From the NCBI RefSeq assembly GCF_023283925.1, contig NZ_JAKIKX010000001.1:248001-312000 (forward strand): a DNA stretch of 64,000 nt, written 5' to 3'. The notes under the pieces are model-generated. The model was not told the origin of the DNA. It was given only the letters and a program-made list of their open reading frames with translations, and did not search any database. Within the stretch, counting starts at the first letter, position 1, and each line of letters begins with the position of its first letter. Origin of the DNA: Shewanella marisflavi (GTDB taxonomy: Bacteria; Pseudomonadota; Gammaproteobacteria; Enterobacterales; Shewanellaceae). Positions 9,102 to 18,708 of the stretch are shown here, one piece after another. Both the position numbers and the translations under genes were made by a program.

Positions 9102-10043
9102 ATGACCCAAGAGCCATATGCTTTAGTGATTGACTCGCTTAGGAAGACCTACAAGGGCGGTGTCGAAGCGGTAAAAGGGATTAGCCTTAAGGTTGAGGCG
9201 GGGGATTTCTTTGCCCTGCTAGGGCCTAACGGCGCCGGCAAATCCACTACCATAGGGGTGATCTGCTCCCTGGTGCAGAAGAGTTCTGGCAAGGTTAAGG
9301 TGTTCGAGCATGATATCGACACCCAACTTGAGCTGGCCAAGATGTCTATCGGTCTGGTGCCTCAGGAGTTCAACTTTAACCAGTTTGAGACGGTGCAGCA
9401 GATAGTGGTCAATCAGGCCGGTTATTTTGGTGTCTCCCGCGAGCAGGCTTTCGAGCGTGCCGAGAAGTACCTGAGTCAGCTGGATCTGTGGGATAAGCGT
9501 AACAGCCCGGCCCGTGCCCTCTCTGGCGGTATGAAGCGCCGCTTGATGATCGCCCGCGCCCTGATGCATGAGCCTAAGTTACTGATCCTCGATGAGCCCA
9601 CCGCCGGGGTGGACATTGAGCTGCGACGCTCCATGTGGACCTTTTTAACTGAGCTTAACCGCAAGGGAGTGACCATCATCTTGACCACTCATTATCTGGA
9701 AGAGGCCGAGATGCTGTGTCGTAACATAGGCATTATCGACAAGGGCGAGTTGGTGGAGTGTACCAGCATGAAGTCTTTGCTCAGCCGCCTGAATATGGAA
9801 ACCTTTGTGTTTGACCTCAGTGCCGATATCAGCGAGCCGCCATCGCTTAAAGGGATCAACTGCCGTCTGAGCGACCCACACACACTCGAGGTGGATGTGG
9901 AGAAGGCCCACAGCATCAATAGCGTATTCGCCCAGCTCACCGAGCAGGGGATCGAGGTGTTGTCGATGCGCAACAAGGCCAATCGATTAGAGGAGCTGTT
10001 TGTGGAGTTGGTTGAGCAAGGTAAGGGAGGTGCCAAAGTATGA
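9102..10043 (+). CDS. yadG: ABC transporter ATP-binding protein (YadG-like)
   Basis: A 313-residue ATPase of an ABC-2 type exporter. It carries Walker A GPNGAGKST (residues 41-49), signature LSGGMKRRLMIARAL, Walker B LLILDEPTAGVD and the switch His in TTHYLEEAE. About 80 residues follow the ATPase core, as in YadG. The stop overlaps the start of the permease gene (ATGA at 10040), showing translational coupling. The substrate is unknown for this family; E. coli yadG/yadH are the closest named relatives. Confidence 0.88.
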   Translation: MTQEPYALVIDSLRKTYKGGVEAVKGISLKVEAGDFFALLGPNGAGKSTTIGVICSLVQKSSGKVKVFEHDIDTQLELAKMSIGLVPQEFNFNQFETVQQIVVNQAGYFGVSREQAFERAEKYLSQLDLWDKRNSPARALSGGMKRRLMIARALMHEPKLLILDEPTAGVDIELRRSMWTFLTELNRKGVTIILTTHYLEEAEMLCRNIGIIDKGELVECTSMKSLLSRLNMETFVFDLSADISEPPSLKGINCRLSDPHTLEVDVEKAHSINSVFAQLTEQGIEVLSMRNKANRLEELFVELVEQGKGGAKV

Positions 10044-10828
10044 GCTCGAGCATGAATATGAAGCATGTCTATTTTACCGCCTTTAAGAGCATATTGATCA
10101 AAGAGGTGACCCGTTTCACCCGTATCTGGGTACAGACCTTGGTGCCGCCAGCTATCTCTATGACGCTCTACTTCCTGATCTTCGGTAACCTAGTGGGTAA
10201 GCGTATCGGCGAGATGGGCGGCGTGAGCTATATGGAGTTTATCGCGCCTGGGCTTATCATGATGTCGGTGATCACCGCCTCCTACTCCAACGTGGCGTCC
10301 TCCTTTTTCAGCGCTAAGTTCCAGCGCAATCTGGAGGAGCTTATTGTCGCGCCGGTACCACACTATGTAATGATTGCCGGGTATGTGGGCGGCGGCGTGG
10401 CGAGAGGCCTGTGTGTCGGCACCATAGTCACTCTGGTGGCCATGTTCTTCGTTGATATCAGTCTGCACCATGCGGGGCTGGTGGCCCTGACTGTGCTGCT
10501 GACCGCTATCTTGTTCGCCCTGGGCGGCCTGATTAATGCGGTGTTTGCCAAGAGTTATGATGATATCAGCATAGTGCCGACCTTTGTGTTGACGCCGCTG
10601 ACCTACTTAGGTGGCGTCTTCTATTCGCTGACCCTGTTGCCTGACTTCTGGCAAGGGGTATCTCAGCTGAACCCTGTGGTCTATATGATCAACGTGTTCC
10701 GCTACGGCTTCCTTGGCTATGCCGATATCAGTATCTCGCTGTCGGTGGCGATCATGGTGGGCTTCTGCGTGGGTCTCTGGCTGGTGGCTTACTACCTGAT
10801 CAGCCGTGGCATAGGCCTGAGAACCTAA
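10040..10828 (+). CDS. yadH: ABC-2 type permease (YadH-like)
   Basis: A 262-residue membrane protein with six predicted transmembrane segments and the ABC-2 family pattern. These include FIAPGLIMMSVITASYSNVASSFFSAKFQRNLEE split over two helices and the conserved TPLTYLGGVFYS before the last helices. It begins inside the stop codon of the ATPase gene, and a strong terminator (10854-10882) follows. It should form the membrane half of a homodimeric exporter with the previous gene product. Confidence 0.9.
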   Translation: MSSSMNMKHVYFTAFKSILIKEVTRFTRIWVQTLVPPAISMTLYFLIFGNLVGKRIGEMGGVSYMEFIAPGLIMMSVITASYSNVASSFFSAKFQRNLEELIVAPVPHYVMIAGYVGGGVARGLCVGTIVTLVAMFFVDISLHHAGLVALTVLLTAILFALGGLINAVFAKSYDDISIVPTFVLTPLTYLGGVFYSLTLLPDFWQGVSQLNPVVYMINVFRYGFLGYADISISLSVAIMVGFCVGLWLVAYYLISRGIGLRT

Positions 10829-10853
10829 CCCTATATAGCCAGATATATTCAAT

Positions 10854-10882
10854 AAAAAGCCCCATGAAATTGGGGCTTTTTT
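10854..10882. terminator. Terminator after yadH
   Basis: AAAAAGCCCCA, 6-nt loop, TGGGGCTTTTTT. The A and T tracts on both sides would let it also serve the convergent gene ending at 10928. Confidence 0.9.
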
Positions 10883-10927
10883 GTGGATGGATTGTGTGTG
10901 TGAGGGGGAAGCAGCCTGGTTGTCGCC

Positions 10928-11239
10928 TCATTGGTCGTCGAGATAGCGCACTATCTCAAACAACTGGCTAATCGACTTGGCGCCGATTTTAGCGCTGCAG
11001 AAGTGACCGTTTTGGCAGGCGTACTCACTGACCCAGTCGATAAGCTGGGCTAACGAAATAGGCTCCACCAAGGGGATGAACTCGCCCGCTTGGCAGCGAT
11101 AGGCTGCGCCCTGACGGTCGATAATAAGCAGGGCATCTTTAGGCAGATGGGCGCTTTCACGCTGCAAGTCATTCTGGTTATCGATAAGTAACAGCTGTTT
11201 GTCGCCGCAGACCTTGAGTAATAGGGGAAAGTGGATCAT
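10928..11239 (-). CDS. Small conserved-type protein, possibly DUF4144-like
   Basis: 103 residues, no signal peptide or membrane segment, two Cys near the middle of a polar C-terminal half (YACQNGHFCSAKIG). Length and general pattern recall a Shewanella-type family of unknown function (DUF4144), but that assignment is from memory and weak. Its ATG overlaps the stop of the upstream gene by one base, so the two are translationally coupled and it is very likely a real gene. Confidence 0.6.
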   Translation of the reverse strand: MIHFPLLLKVCGDKQLLLIDNQNDLQRESAHLPKDALLIIDRQGAAYRCQAGEFIPLVEPISLAQLIDWVSEYACQNGHFCSAKIGAKSISQLFEIVRYLDDQ

Positions 11240-11655
11240 CAGATGCGCGTTGGCGCCTCCTCCGGCTCTATGTCTGGATGCTTCTGCTGGCAGCCTAGGT
11301 GATAATAGGCGCCGAGCTTATCTTCTATACCATGGGCTAAGCCAAAGGCATAACCCTTGATATAGATAAATAGATACAGGGGAGCGTCTTGGCCATCATC
11401 GTAGGCGGCCAGCGCTTGATGCAGATCTTGATTAATCTGTTGCTGATCTATCTCATATCCCATGTCGGTGGCCAGCTTAGCGCACAGCAGCGGCGCGATC
11501 ACCTCACTTTGGGTGGTGAGATATTGGGCATGATCGACGAAGCTTTCAATATTGGGTTCCCTAGAGGTACTGGCAGGGCTAATGAACTGGTGGCGCAGAT
11601 ATAACCCCACGAGCAGCAGGCCGATAATAAGCAAGCTCAACTGGGTTTTGTTCAT
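11239..11655 (-). CDS. Membrane-anchored protein of unknown function
   Basis: 138 residues. One N-terminal hydrophobic segment (SLLIIGLLLVGLYL, residues 7-20) acts as signal anchor; the rest is probably periplasmic. No recognised domain. It is the middle gene of a three-gene minus-strand unit: 21 bp after the DUF4124-like gene, and overlapping the next gene by one base. Function unknown. Confidence 0.6.
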   Translation of the reverse strand: MNKTQLSLLIIGLLLVGLYLRHQFISPASTSREPNIESFVDHAQYLTTQSEVIAPLLCAKLATDMGYEIDQQQINQDLHQALAAYDDGQDAPLYLFIYIKGYAFGLAHGIEDKLGAYYHLGCQQKHPDIEPEEAPTRI

Positions 11656-11676
11656 GGCCTTCCTCTTGGTCTTTGG

Positions 11677-12219
11677 TTAGTTTTGCTCGCCTTGTTTGCT
11701 ACTTGCCTCTAACGCCGGATCTTCAGCTTCCTCATTTGCGATGCGCTGTTTGTGCTGTTCCAAGGTGGCCATGGCATCGAGATTGAGTTGAATCAAGCCA
11801 TCGAAGTAAAGGTTCATCTCCTCGAGCTTGGCAAGAAACTCTGGGTCATTCTTAGCCTGTTTTTGCCAATAGCGTTTACGATCCAGCTTCTGTTTTTCAC
11901 TGGCCCTTAGGATCTCATAATAGCTGTTTTCCTGTTTGAGCCGGTATATTTCGGCATCGATTAGCTGCAGTAATTTTTCTTGGGTAAGAGTGCGCTTGTT
12001 TAATAAGGTCTGCAGGGGATCGAGCTTTTCCGCTTTTTGATCACTGTCGGTTTCCGTGGTGATCCCTAGTTGATACTCGATATGGTGCTGTTTGAAATCT
12101 TTGGGACAGGAGGTCTGACTAAAGACGATCTTTTCGCCCTTGATGCACTTATAGATGCCGTTGGCTTGGCTCAGGCCGGGAAGCAACAGAAGTGCGATGG
12201 CTAGGAGCAGTTTTCCCAT
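11677..12219 (-). CDS. Secreted DUF4124-like protein
   Basis: 180 residues. A signal peptide ends near residue 19 (LLLLPGLSQA/NG). The mature N-terminus GIYKCIKGEKIVFSQTSCP has the short Tyr-Lys-Cys ... Cys-Pro motif of the DUF4124 family of periplasmic proteins. A long charged helical region follows (about residues 65-160, rich in Lys, Glu and Gln). It is the first gene of the 12219-10928 unit. No function is known. Confidence 0.7.
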   Translation of the reverse strand: MGKLLLAIALLLLPGLSQANGIYKCIKGEKIVFSQTSCPKDFKQHHIEYQLGITTETDSDQKAEKLDPLQTLLNKRTLTQEKLLQLIDAEIYRLKQENSYYEILRASEKQKLDRKRYWQKQAKNDPEFLAKLEEMNLYFDGLIQLNLDAMATLEQHKQRIANEEAEDPALEASSKQGEQN

Positions 12220-12541
12220 GGGGCGATAATTCCTCTATCTGCGTCGAGTCGTGGGCTGACGGTATTAACCTGAGGTGAAATGTCGTCGTAACGACTCTAT
12301 TCCTTATTTCATCTATCAGGTTTGGCAATACTTAGGCGGGTCGGCTACTTGGGTATCGCGCTATATGACTTGCTAATACTATGGCGCAAGTCACGGATTA
12401 ACACCAGTATTTTGCATGACGTGTGGGATCTTCGTTTGTTTTGTCGTGGGGGAAAGATAAAAAAACCGCGATGTGAGCTGATGTCACACCGCGGAGTTTG
12501 CTTGGGTGGGTTATCTAAACCTTAAATCGGTTGCGACTAAC
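12220..12541. other. Intergenic region before the DUF4124-like gene
   Basis: 322 bp containing the dld terminator (12459-12494) and presumably the promoter of the minus-strand unit starting at 12219. I see no credible gene; the 67-codon open frame on the plus strand lacks a ribosome site and family-like features. Confidence 0.6.
12459..12494 (-). terminator. Terminator of the lldP-dld operon
   Basis: Read on the minus strand: an 11-bp stem (CCGCGGTGTGA paired with TCACATCGCGG, one G-T pair), 6-7 nt loop, then a run of seven T (12459-12465). Confidence 0.85.
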
Positions 12542-15346
12542 CTATCGGCTACACTCCTCTAGGAGGTAGGCCAGGTGGCGATAGGAGATACCGCTGTGAT
12601 GTGATAGACCCACTTCACACATACGGTTAGCGTAATAGCCTTCCTTGATGTCCGCAGGGATCAGTTTCTTGATGTTGCGCAGCGCACTGGCGTTCATCTC
12701 AGGCTTGTACAAGCCCTTCTCACCCGCATAACCACAACACTCGATGCCTTCAGGTAGCTTAACGCCTGCACTACAGGCATCGGCTAAAGCTTGCATCTTA
12801 GGCTCAAGCTTCATCTTACGCGCACTACAACCAAAGTGCAGCGCGACGTTAACCTTCTTGGTGAAGGTCAGTTTAGGCAAGATCTTATCGTGCATAAACT
12901 CGACCAAGTCGGTGATTTCCACCTTAGGGTTACCTGTCAGGGTGCGGTAAGTACAAGAGAGGGCATCGACCACAACGGGTACCTTGCCGTTTTCACTTAG
13001 TGCGCTTAGTGCATCGATTAGCTCATCGCGCTTAGCATCGGCATTTTTAAAGTCACCCTTAGATTCCCACATCTGACCGCAGCATAGATGACGGGTATTG
13101 TCAGGGGTCACCACATTGTAACCGGCACGTTCAAGTAAGGTAACCACGACATCGGGTAGGGTGCGATTGTCTGGGTCTAGTGGTGTTGGACCGAAAGTCC
13201 GACCGCCACATGCTGGGAAGTAGACCACGGTTTCTTTGTCTGGAGATGCTGGCGATGGCTTAGGCAGGTTAGCGCCTTTAGCGAAATCAGGATTCCAGTA
13301 AGGTACCTCTTTAGACACCATGCGGCCCACTTTCATCAGACCGTTGGTGACGCTGTCGCCGGTGACCTTATGGATGATGTTGAGTATATTGAAACCTGTG
13401 CTGATCACCTGGTTTACCGCGCCAAAATGTTTGGCTTGGAAATCCAGTACTTTCTGCTCAGTGGTAGTGATATAAGGTGTACGTAGCTTACGTACCAGAT
13501 TACCCATGCTGTTGTCTACCGGACAGGCGATAGTACACAGCTGACAGGCCGCGCAGGTGTCGACCACATCATACTTGGCGGCAGCGCGCATCTCTTCTGC
13601 GGCTTGCTTGTCGCCAGAGGCGTCGAGACGGGCGATTTCACGTAAAGTCGCGATACGCTGACGTGGAGTGAAGTTGAGCGCAGAGGTCGGGCAGGTCTTC
13701 TCACAGAAACCACACTCAATACATCTGTCTACAAAGTCATCGACCACAGGGCAAGGCTTGATGTTCTTAACGTGCACGTTAGCATCATCGTTGAGAATCA
13801 CCCCTGGGTTGAGCAGGCCTTGTGGATCGAAGATCTGCTTGATGCGCTTCATCAGGGTATAGGCATCGGCGCCCCATTCCATTTCGACGAAAGGTGCTAC
13901 CGCGCGGCCTGTGCCGTGCTCGGCCTTCATTGAGCCATCGTACTTGTTGATCACCATCTCTGCCACATCTTGCATAAAGGCGTGGAAGCGGTCGATATCT
14001 TCCTGTGAGGCGAAGGTCGGTGTGATGATAAAGTGGAAGTTACCCGCTAATGCGTGACCGTAAATCACCCCTTCAGGGTAGCCGTGCTTGTGGAATAGCT
14101 CGGTAAGATCGGTCGCGGCATTGGCCAGATGTTCTAGTTCAAAGGCCACATCTTCGATGATAACCGAGGTGCCTTTAGGACGCTCACCACCAATGATCGG
14201 GAACAGGCCTGAGCGCATTGCCCAGTACTTGCTGTAAACCTCTGGGTCACGGCTAAAGGTGATAGGACGCTCAGTTTCGATATGAGCCAGTTTGGCGATC
14301 ACATCTTGGGTGTATACGTCCAGAGTGGCTTCATCGTTAGCACGAGATTCGATAAGCAGAATCGCAGAGCCTTCAGGTAGCTCGCTCAACCAATCAGGCA
14401 TCCCTTTCTTACCGGTTACGGCTTTAATCGATGCCCAGTCCAGTAGCTCGGCAGCGGCGACGCTGTCAGATTTGATTGGTGGGATGGCACGGGCCGCATC
14501 TTCCATGTTGAAGAATACCGCCATGGCAGAAGCCTTGAACTTGGCCTCATCGACCGTGTTATAGGTTACTTCTTCGACGAAGGCCAGGGTGCCTTCAGCG
14601 CCGACGATCAGGTGGTTGATCAACTCAAATGGGTCTTCAAAATCCACCAGGGCATTAATGCTGTAGCCTGTGGTGTTCTTGATAGAGTATTTTTTACGAA
14701 TACGATCGGCCAGTACAGGGTTGCTGCTGGTGAGTTTCGCCAGTTCGGTCAGCTCGGTAAGTAGCTCCTGATGCGACTCTTTAAATGCTGCCTTAGAGCG
14801 CTCACAGCCAGTATCTAGACGGGTACCGTCGGCAAACAGTAGCTTAGCCGAGGCGATGGTCTGATAGCTGTTCTGGGCCGTGCCACAGCACATGCCTGAG
14901 GCGTTGTTTGAGACGATACCGCCAACCATGGCTGATGCCAGAGTCGCTGGGTCGGGACCAATCTTTTTGTTGAAGGGCTTAAGTACCATATTGGCGTCGC
15001 TGCCAATGACTGCCGCGCCTAATGAGATTCGAGTGTGATCATCGCTAACGGCGATCTTTCTAAAACCATCATGGCCCAGGATCAATAAAATCCCTTCGCC
15101 AATCGCCTGACCAGACAAACTGGTACCAGCTGCGCGGAAGGTGACTGGGGCATTGTGGGCTCGTGCCACTTCTAGGGTGCTTTTCGCATCCTCTAAGGTT
15201 TCGGCGTGTACCACTACCTCAGGGACGATACGGAAATAACTGGCATCTGTTGACCAGGCAAAACGACGCACTGCATCGTCTGTTACTGCTTCATTACCGA
15301 GTTTTGCGCGTAAATCTGCGACTACTGCTGAATAATTAATCGACAT
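12542..15346 (-). CDS. dld: FAD/iron-sulfur D-lactate dehydrogenase (Dld-II type)
   Basis: This membrane-associated, quinone-linked enzyme oxidises D-lactate to pyruvate. The 934-residue chain has an FAD-binding fold of the vanillyl-alcohol-oxidase type at about residues 20-240 (TFRAAGTSLSGQAIGEG; MVGGIVSNNASGMCCGT) and an FAD-linked oxidase C-terminal domain to about 510. Two ferredoxin clusters follow, starting near C542 (CIECGFCEKTCP) and C598 (CAACQLCTIACP), and then two cysteine-rich CCG motifs (CCGQMWESKG, CCGYAGEKG). This layout is that of Shewanella Dld-II, which supports growth on D-lactate. It lies 67 bp after lldP and ends in its own terminator. The L-lactate genes lldEGF, which adjoin dld in S. 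oneidensis, are not here. Confidence 0.93.
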   Translation of the reverse strand: MSINYSAVVADLRAKLGNEAVTDDAVRRFAWSTDASYFRIVPEVVVHAETLEDAKSTLEVARAHNAPVTFRAAGTSLSGQAIGEGILLILGHDGFRKIAVSDDHTRISLGAAVIGSDANMVLKPFNKKIGPDPATLASAMVGGIVSNNASGMCCGTAQNSYQTIASAKLLFADGTRLDTGCERSKAAFKESHQELLTELTELAKLTSSNPVLADRIRKKYSIKNTTGYSINALVDFEDPFELINHLIVGAEGTLAFVEEVTYNTVDEAKFKASAMAVFFNMEDAARAIPPIKSDSVAAAELLDWASIKAVTGKKGMPDWLSELPEGSAILLIESRANDEATLDVYTQDVIAKLAHIETERPITFSRDPEVYSKYWAMRSGLFPIIGGERPKGTSVIIEDVAFELEHLANAATDLTELFHKHGYPEGVIYGHALAGNFHFIITPTFASQEDIDRFHAFMQDVAEMVINKYDGSMKAEHGTGRAVAPFVEMEWGADAYTLMKRIKQIFDPQGLLNPGVILNDDANVHVKNIKPCPVVDDFVDRCIECGFCEKTCPTSALNFTPRQRIATLREIARLDASGDKQAAEEMRAAAKYDVVDTCAACQLCTIACPVDNSMGNLVRKLRTPYITTTEQKVLDFQAKHFGAVNQVISTGFNILNIIHKVTGDSVTNGLMKVGRMVSKEVPYWNPDFAKGANLPKPSPASPDKETVVYFPACGGRTFGPTPLDPDNRTLPDVVVTLLERAGYNVVTPDNTRHLCCGQMWESKGDFKNADAKRDELIDALSALSENGKVPVVVDALSCTYRTLTGNPKVEITDLVEFMHDKILPKLTFTKKVNVALHFGCSARKMKLEPKMQALADACSAGVKLPEGIECCGYAGEKGLYKPEMNASALRNIKKLIPADIKEGYYANRMCEVGLSHHSGISYRHLAYLLEECSR

Positions 15347-15413
15347 AACATTACTCTTTTAGTTGACCCACAGAAAGGCGGGGTCATCACTTCCGCCTTT
15401 CTCGAGTTATCTG

Positions 15414-17060
15414 CTATAGACCGCCCCATAGGCTGGCGATAGTACCTGCAATCAAGGCATAACCCAGAGCGACTGGCATTGTTTTACGGATAATTTCTGA
15501 TTCACGGCCTGCCATACCCACTACGGTAGCGGCAGCAACTACGTTCATCACACACATCATGTTACCCGCGTTGGCACCTATACCCTGAAGGGCTAGGACT
15601 AACGCGTGGTTCATACCGATGTTGTCGGCAACACTATATTGTAGACCCGAGAACATCATGTTAGAGAAGGTTGCAGAACCTGATAGGAAGGCACCGAAGA
15701 TACCTACGATAGGTGACATCCAGGCCCAGATAGCGCCCATAGAGCCTGCAAGCATGTCAGCCAGAGCTACCGGCATAGACTGTAGACCCGCTTCGTTTGT
15801 CCCTGAGTTTAGGAAGATCTTAACCATAGGCACTGAAGCGCCTAGAGAGATGATAGTCGGTAGCATTGACTTGCAAGAGACAGTGATTGACTCTTTGATG
15901 GCTGGTGACTTCATCTTAAAGAGCACGAAACCCAGTATACACACTAGCACAAAGAAGGCGCCCGGGGCGTACAAGGTCGCGAAACCGGCTTTCAGTTCGG
16001 TGCCCAGCAGGTTAGTCCAGCTGATGTTAAAGCTGGTCAACCAAGACTTAAGCGGTGCAACGGTACGTGACAGTACTAGCAGACCTGCCATGATGATATA
16101 CGGAGTCCAAGCGGCAACCTGAGAGAATTGTGCCTTTGTCTCAATCTTAGCTTTGCCTTCTTGGTTATCATTTTCAGCGAAATCGTTCCAAGGTGTCTCA
16201 GGCAGTAGCAGACCTTTACGAGCTACTGGGATCACAATGGCCATACCGACAAGCGCACCAATTACAGATGGGAACTCAGGACCGGCGAAGAAGTTGATCA
16301 ACCATGCTGGTACAGTAAAGGCAAGACCGGCGAACAGGGCAAACTTCCAGATAGCCAGACCTTCTTTGAAGGACTTGTTACGACCGAAGAAGCCTGTCAG
16401 TACTGCAACCAGTACAAGCGGGATTAGAGAACCTGTGATCAAGTCGATAGTGATCATGTGCAGTGCAATAAACTGCGCATAGTCAGCGAAACTTGTACCA
16501 TGCTGAGCGATCTGCTCGGCAGCCATGCTCACACCGCCTTGCATCAGACCCTGCTCCATACCGAAGAGGACTGGTAGACCGATGGCGCCAAAGGAAACAC
16601 TGGTGGAGTCGGCGATAAGGGCAACCACGGCGGCGGCGATAGGAGGTACGCCTAGGAGAACCAATAATGGCGCGCCGATGGCAGCAGGGGTACCGAAACC
16701 GGCACTGCCTTCAATAAATGAACCAAACAACCAACAGATAATGATCACCTGAACGCGGGCATCAGCACTGATATTGGTAAATCCTGCGCGGATAGTATCC
16801 ATGGCCCCTGAGTATTTCAGGGTATTAAGCAGGAATACAGCACCGAAGATGATGCTGAGTGGGGTGAGGGCGGAGAGTAGCCCTTCAACCACGGAGGCAC
16901 CGAGTATGGTGGTATCCATTTGCCAGATAAAGACGGCGGCAAGGCCGGTCATTACCATTGAGATGGGCATGGCGCGCGATGCAGGCATCTTGAGTAGCAC
17001 CAAAAATAGCATAACGCTGATTACAGGCGTCAAACTGGCGAGTAGTTGAAGTAGGGTCAT
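15414..17060 (-). CDS. lldP: Lactate permease
   Basis: Inner-membrane proton/lactate symporter of the LctP family. The 548 residues form about 12-14 hydrophobic segments. The conserved [20 protein letters not shown] patch sits at about residues 115-134, and [15 protein letters not shown] and [16 protein letters not shown] are typical late motifs. It is the first gene of the operon with dld. Its long upstream region carries several dyads (see 17061-17845), consistent with control by CRP or EtrA and a lactate-responsive regulator, as known in S. oneidensis. Confidence 0.93.
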   Translation of the reverse strand: MTLLQLLASLTPVISVMLFLVLLKMPASRAMPISMVMTGLAAVFIWQMDTTILGASVVEGLLSALTPLSIIFGAVFLLNTLKYSGAMDTIRAGFTNISADARVQVIIICWLFGSFIEGSAGFGTPAAIGAPLLVLLGVPPIAAAVVALIADSTSVSFGAIGLPVLFGMEQGLMQGGVSMAAEQIAQHGTSFADYAQFIALHMITIDLITGSLIPLVLVAVLTGFFGRNKSFKEGLAIWKFALFAGLAFTVPAWLINFFAGPEFPSVIGALVGMAIVIPVARKGLLLPETPWNDFAENDNQEGKAKIETKAQFSQVAAWTPYIIMAGLLVLSRTVAPLKSWLTSFNISWTNLLGTELKAGFATLYAPGAFFVLVCILGFVLFKMKSPAIKESITVSCKSMLPTIISLGASVPMVKIFLNSGTNEAGLQSMPVALADMLAGSMGAIWAWMSPIVGIFGAFLSGSATFSNMMFSGLQYSVADNIGMNHALVLALQGIGANAGNMMCVMNVVAAATVVGMAGRESEIIRKTMPVALGYALIAGTIASLWGGL

Positions 17061-17845
17061 GATTGCCTCTTACTGTCGTCACTTGGTAGTTTTAATTTGT
17101 CGATGCTGACTCGTCCGATGCAGCATAGTGTGTTGGGGGAAAGCTATTCCTAAATGGAATCGGTTTATCCTTGATGCGTAATAAACGCTAATTCATCAAA
17201 TGCAAATATGATCTAGATCATTATGTGCTGATTATGTGAGATGGAGTTAGATGTGTGTGAACTTAGTCTGACGCCTTAAACTAGAAATGTGACACAGGTC
17301 ACTGGGCGGCGAGGTCAGTTATAACTTTTCGGAACTAATAATAGGTTTATTAGCCAAAAAACAGGTATTTTAAAGAGTAATTACTCTAATTAGGTCTCGA
17401 AAGTGGAAAAATCTGATCTGATAATTTCAGTTTAGAAGCTAATCGTTTCGGTGACGCTCTTGGGTCACTGTGACCCATGTCACCTTGCAACTCCTATGTG
17501 GAGAAGTTGAATTCTTGGTAAATAGGTATTACCACTTGCTTTCAGTGTATTAGGTTCGATAAGTGGTAATCTGTCTGAATCTTATGTAAATGAAATGCAG
17601 GTGATCTGGATCAGGGTCACTTTTTTGAGCTTTCCTCATATACGTAATTTATTTTCCAAATTTTGCGCAAATAATGGCCAGGGTTGTGAGCCGATTTGGT
17701 GCGCAGCCAATGAGTTAAGAAGGATATTTGCGTGTAAGTTGCCGCGATTTGGTGCAGAGATGGGGGAGAAGCGAGGTAAAAAAGAGATGAGGGCCAAAAT
17801 CGGCTTCATCTTAGAGAGCTAAAATGAAGCCGTTAAGGTTAACGC
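17061..17845. promoter_or_regulatory. Regulatory region upstream of lldP
   Basis: 785 bp without a convincing gene. Clear dyads: 17208-17221 ATGATCTAGATCAT (perfect 14-bp palindrome); 17289-17302 GTGACACAGGTCAC; 17461-17477 TGGGTCACTGTGACCCA (perfect apart from the centre base); 17601-17614 GTGATCTGGATCAG. The first and last fit a CRP/FNR-type site with one mismatch per half. The GTCAC/GTGAC dyads look like sites for a different dimeric regulator, possibly the LysR-type lactate regulator known to act on this operon in Shewanella. Assignments are inferred from pattern only. The 75-codon plus-strand open frame at 17595-17822 has no supporting feature. Confidence 0.6.
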
Positions 17846-18691
17846 TTATCGCTGAAAACAGAGGTTATCGATCAATCGCGTGCTACCCATGAAGGCAGCG
17901 GCTAAGATCACTAACTGCTTGTCATCATCACCGACGGCTTGCAGGTTAGCGGCGTTACGCACCGACAGATAATCAGGCTTGAATCCAGCCTGGTGCAGTT
18001 GCTCCTGAGCGCGCTGCACTACATTAGGGATAGCTTGACCAGCCGTGATCGCCTCAGCCATCTCATCCAAGGTGCGCTTTAGCTGAGCCGCTTGCTGTTT
18101 CTGCTCCTCACTGAGGTAGCCGTTGCGCGAACTCATCGCCAAACCTGAGTCTTCCCTGATGGTATCAACGCCAATGATTTCAATAGGCAGGGAAAGATCT
18201 TCTACCATGGCCTTGATCACCATGAGTTGCTGAAAATCTTTCTTACCAAATAGCGCCACGTCAGGTTGGACGATATTAAATAGCTTACAGACTATGGTGG
18301 TGACACCGCGAAAATGACCCGGACGACTGGCACCACATAGTTCATCCGATAGCCCTGGCACCTCAACAAAGGTCTGCTGATCCATTCCCTTGGGGTAGAT
18401 GATGGCAGGCGTTGGCGTAAACAGCAGCTCGGCACCGGCAGCTTCGAGAGCAGCTTGATCGGCGGCTAAAGTACGTGGATAGGCGTCCAGATCTTCGTTT
18501 TGCCCAAATTGCATCGGATTAACGAAGATAGAGACCACCACGTGATCGGCCTGTTTTAGCGCCTCGGTGACCAGGGTGATGTGCCCCTGATGCAGGTTGC
18601 CCATGGTGGGGACAAAAGCCACTGTCTCGCCAGCTCTTTTCCACTGACGCACCTTACTGCGTATCTCGGCGATATCTTGGGTGGTGTACAT
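17846..18691 (-). CDS. panC: Pantothenate synthetase
   Basis: PanC condenses pantoate and beta-alanine with ATP to form pantothenate, the coenzyme A precursor. The 281 residues fit the family. The HIGH-type nucleotide motif [15 protein letters not shown] is at residues 27-41, GKKDFQQL is conserved in the middle, and the KMSKS-like stretch is AMSSRNGYL. It starts 17 bp after the panB stop, so the two form a panBC operon. Confidence 0.96.
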   Translation of the reverse strand: MYTTQDIAEIRSKVRQWKRAGETVAFVPTMGNLHQGHITLVTEALKQADHVVVSIFVNPMQFGQNEDLDAYPRTLAADQAALEAAGAELLFTPTPAIIYPKGMDQQTFVEVPGLSDELCGASRPGHFRGVTTIVCKLFNIVQPDVALFGKKDFQQLMVIKAMVEDLSLPIEIIGVDTIREDSGLAMSSRNGYLSEEQKQQAAQLKRTLDEMAEAITAGQAIPNVVQRAQEQLHQAGFKPDYLSVRNAANLQAVGDDDKQLVILAAAFMGSTRLIDNLCFQR

Positions 18692-18708
18692 GTTACTGCT
18701 ACCTTAAT

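Noticed and set aside
12322..12525. 67-codon plus-strand open frame across the dld terminator
   Set aside because: It reads through the terminator stem of the opposite operon and has no ribosome site.
17595..17822. 75-codon plus-strand open frame upstream of panC
   Set aside because: It lies in the operator-rich lldP upstream region, has no good ribosome site, and its protein shows no domain pattern.
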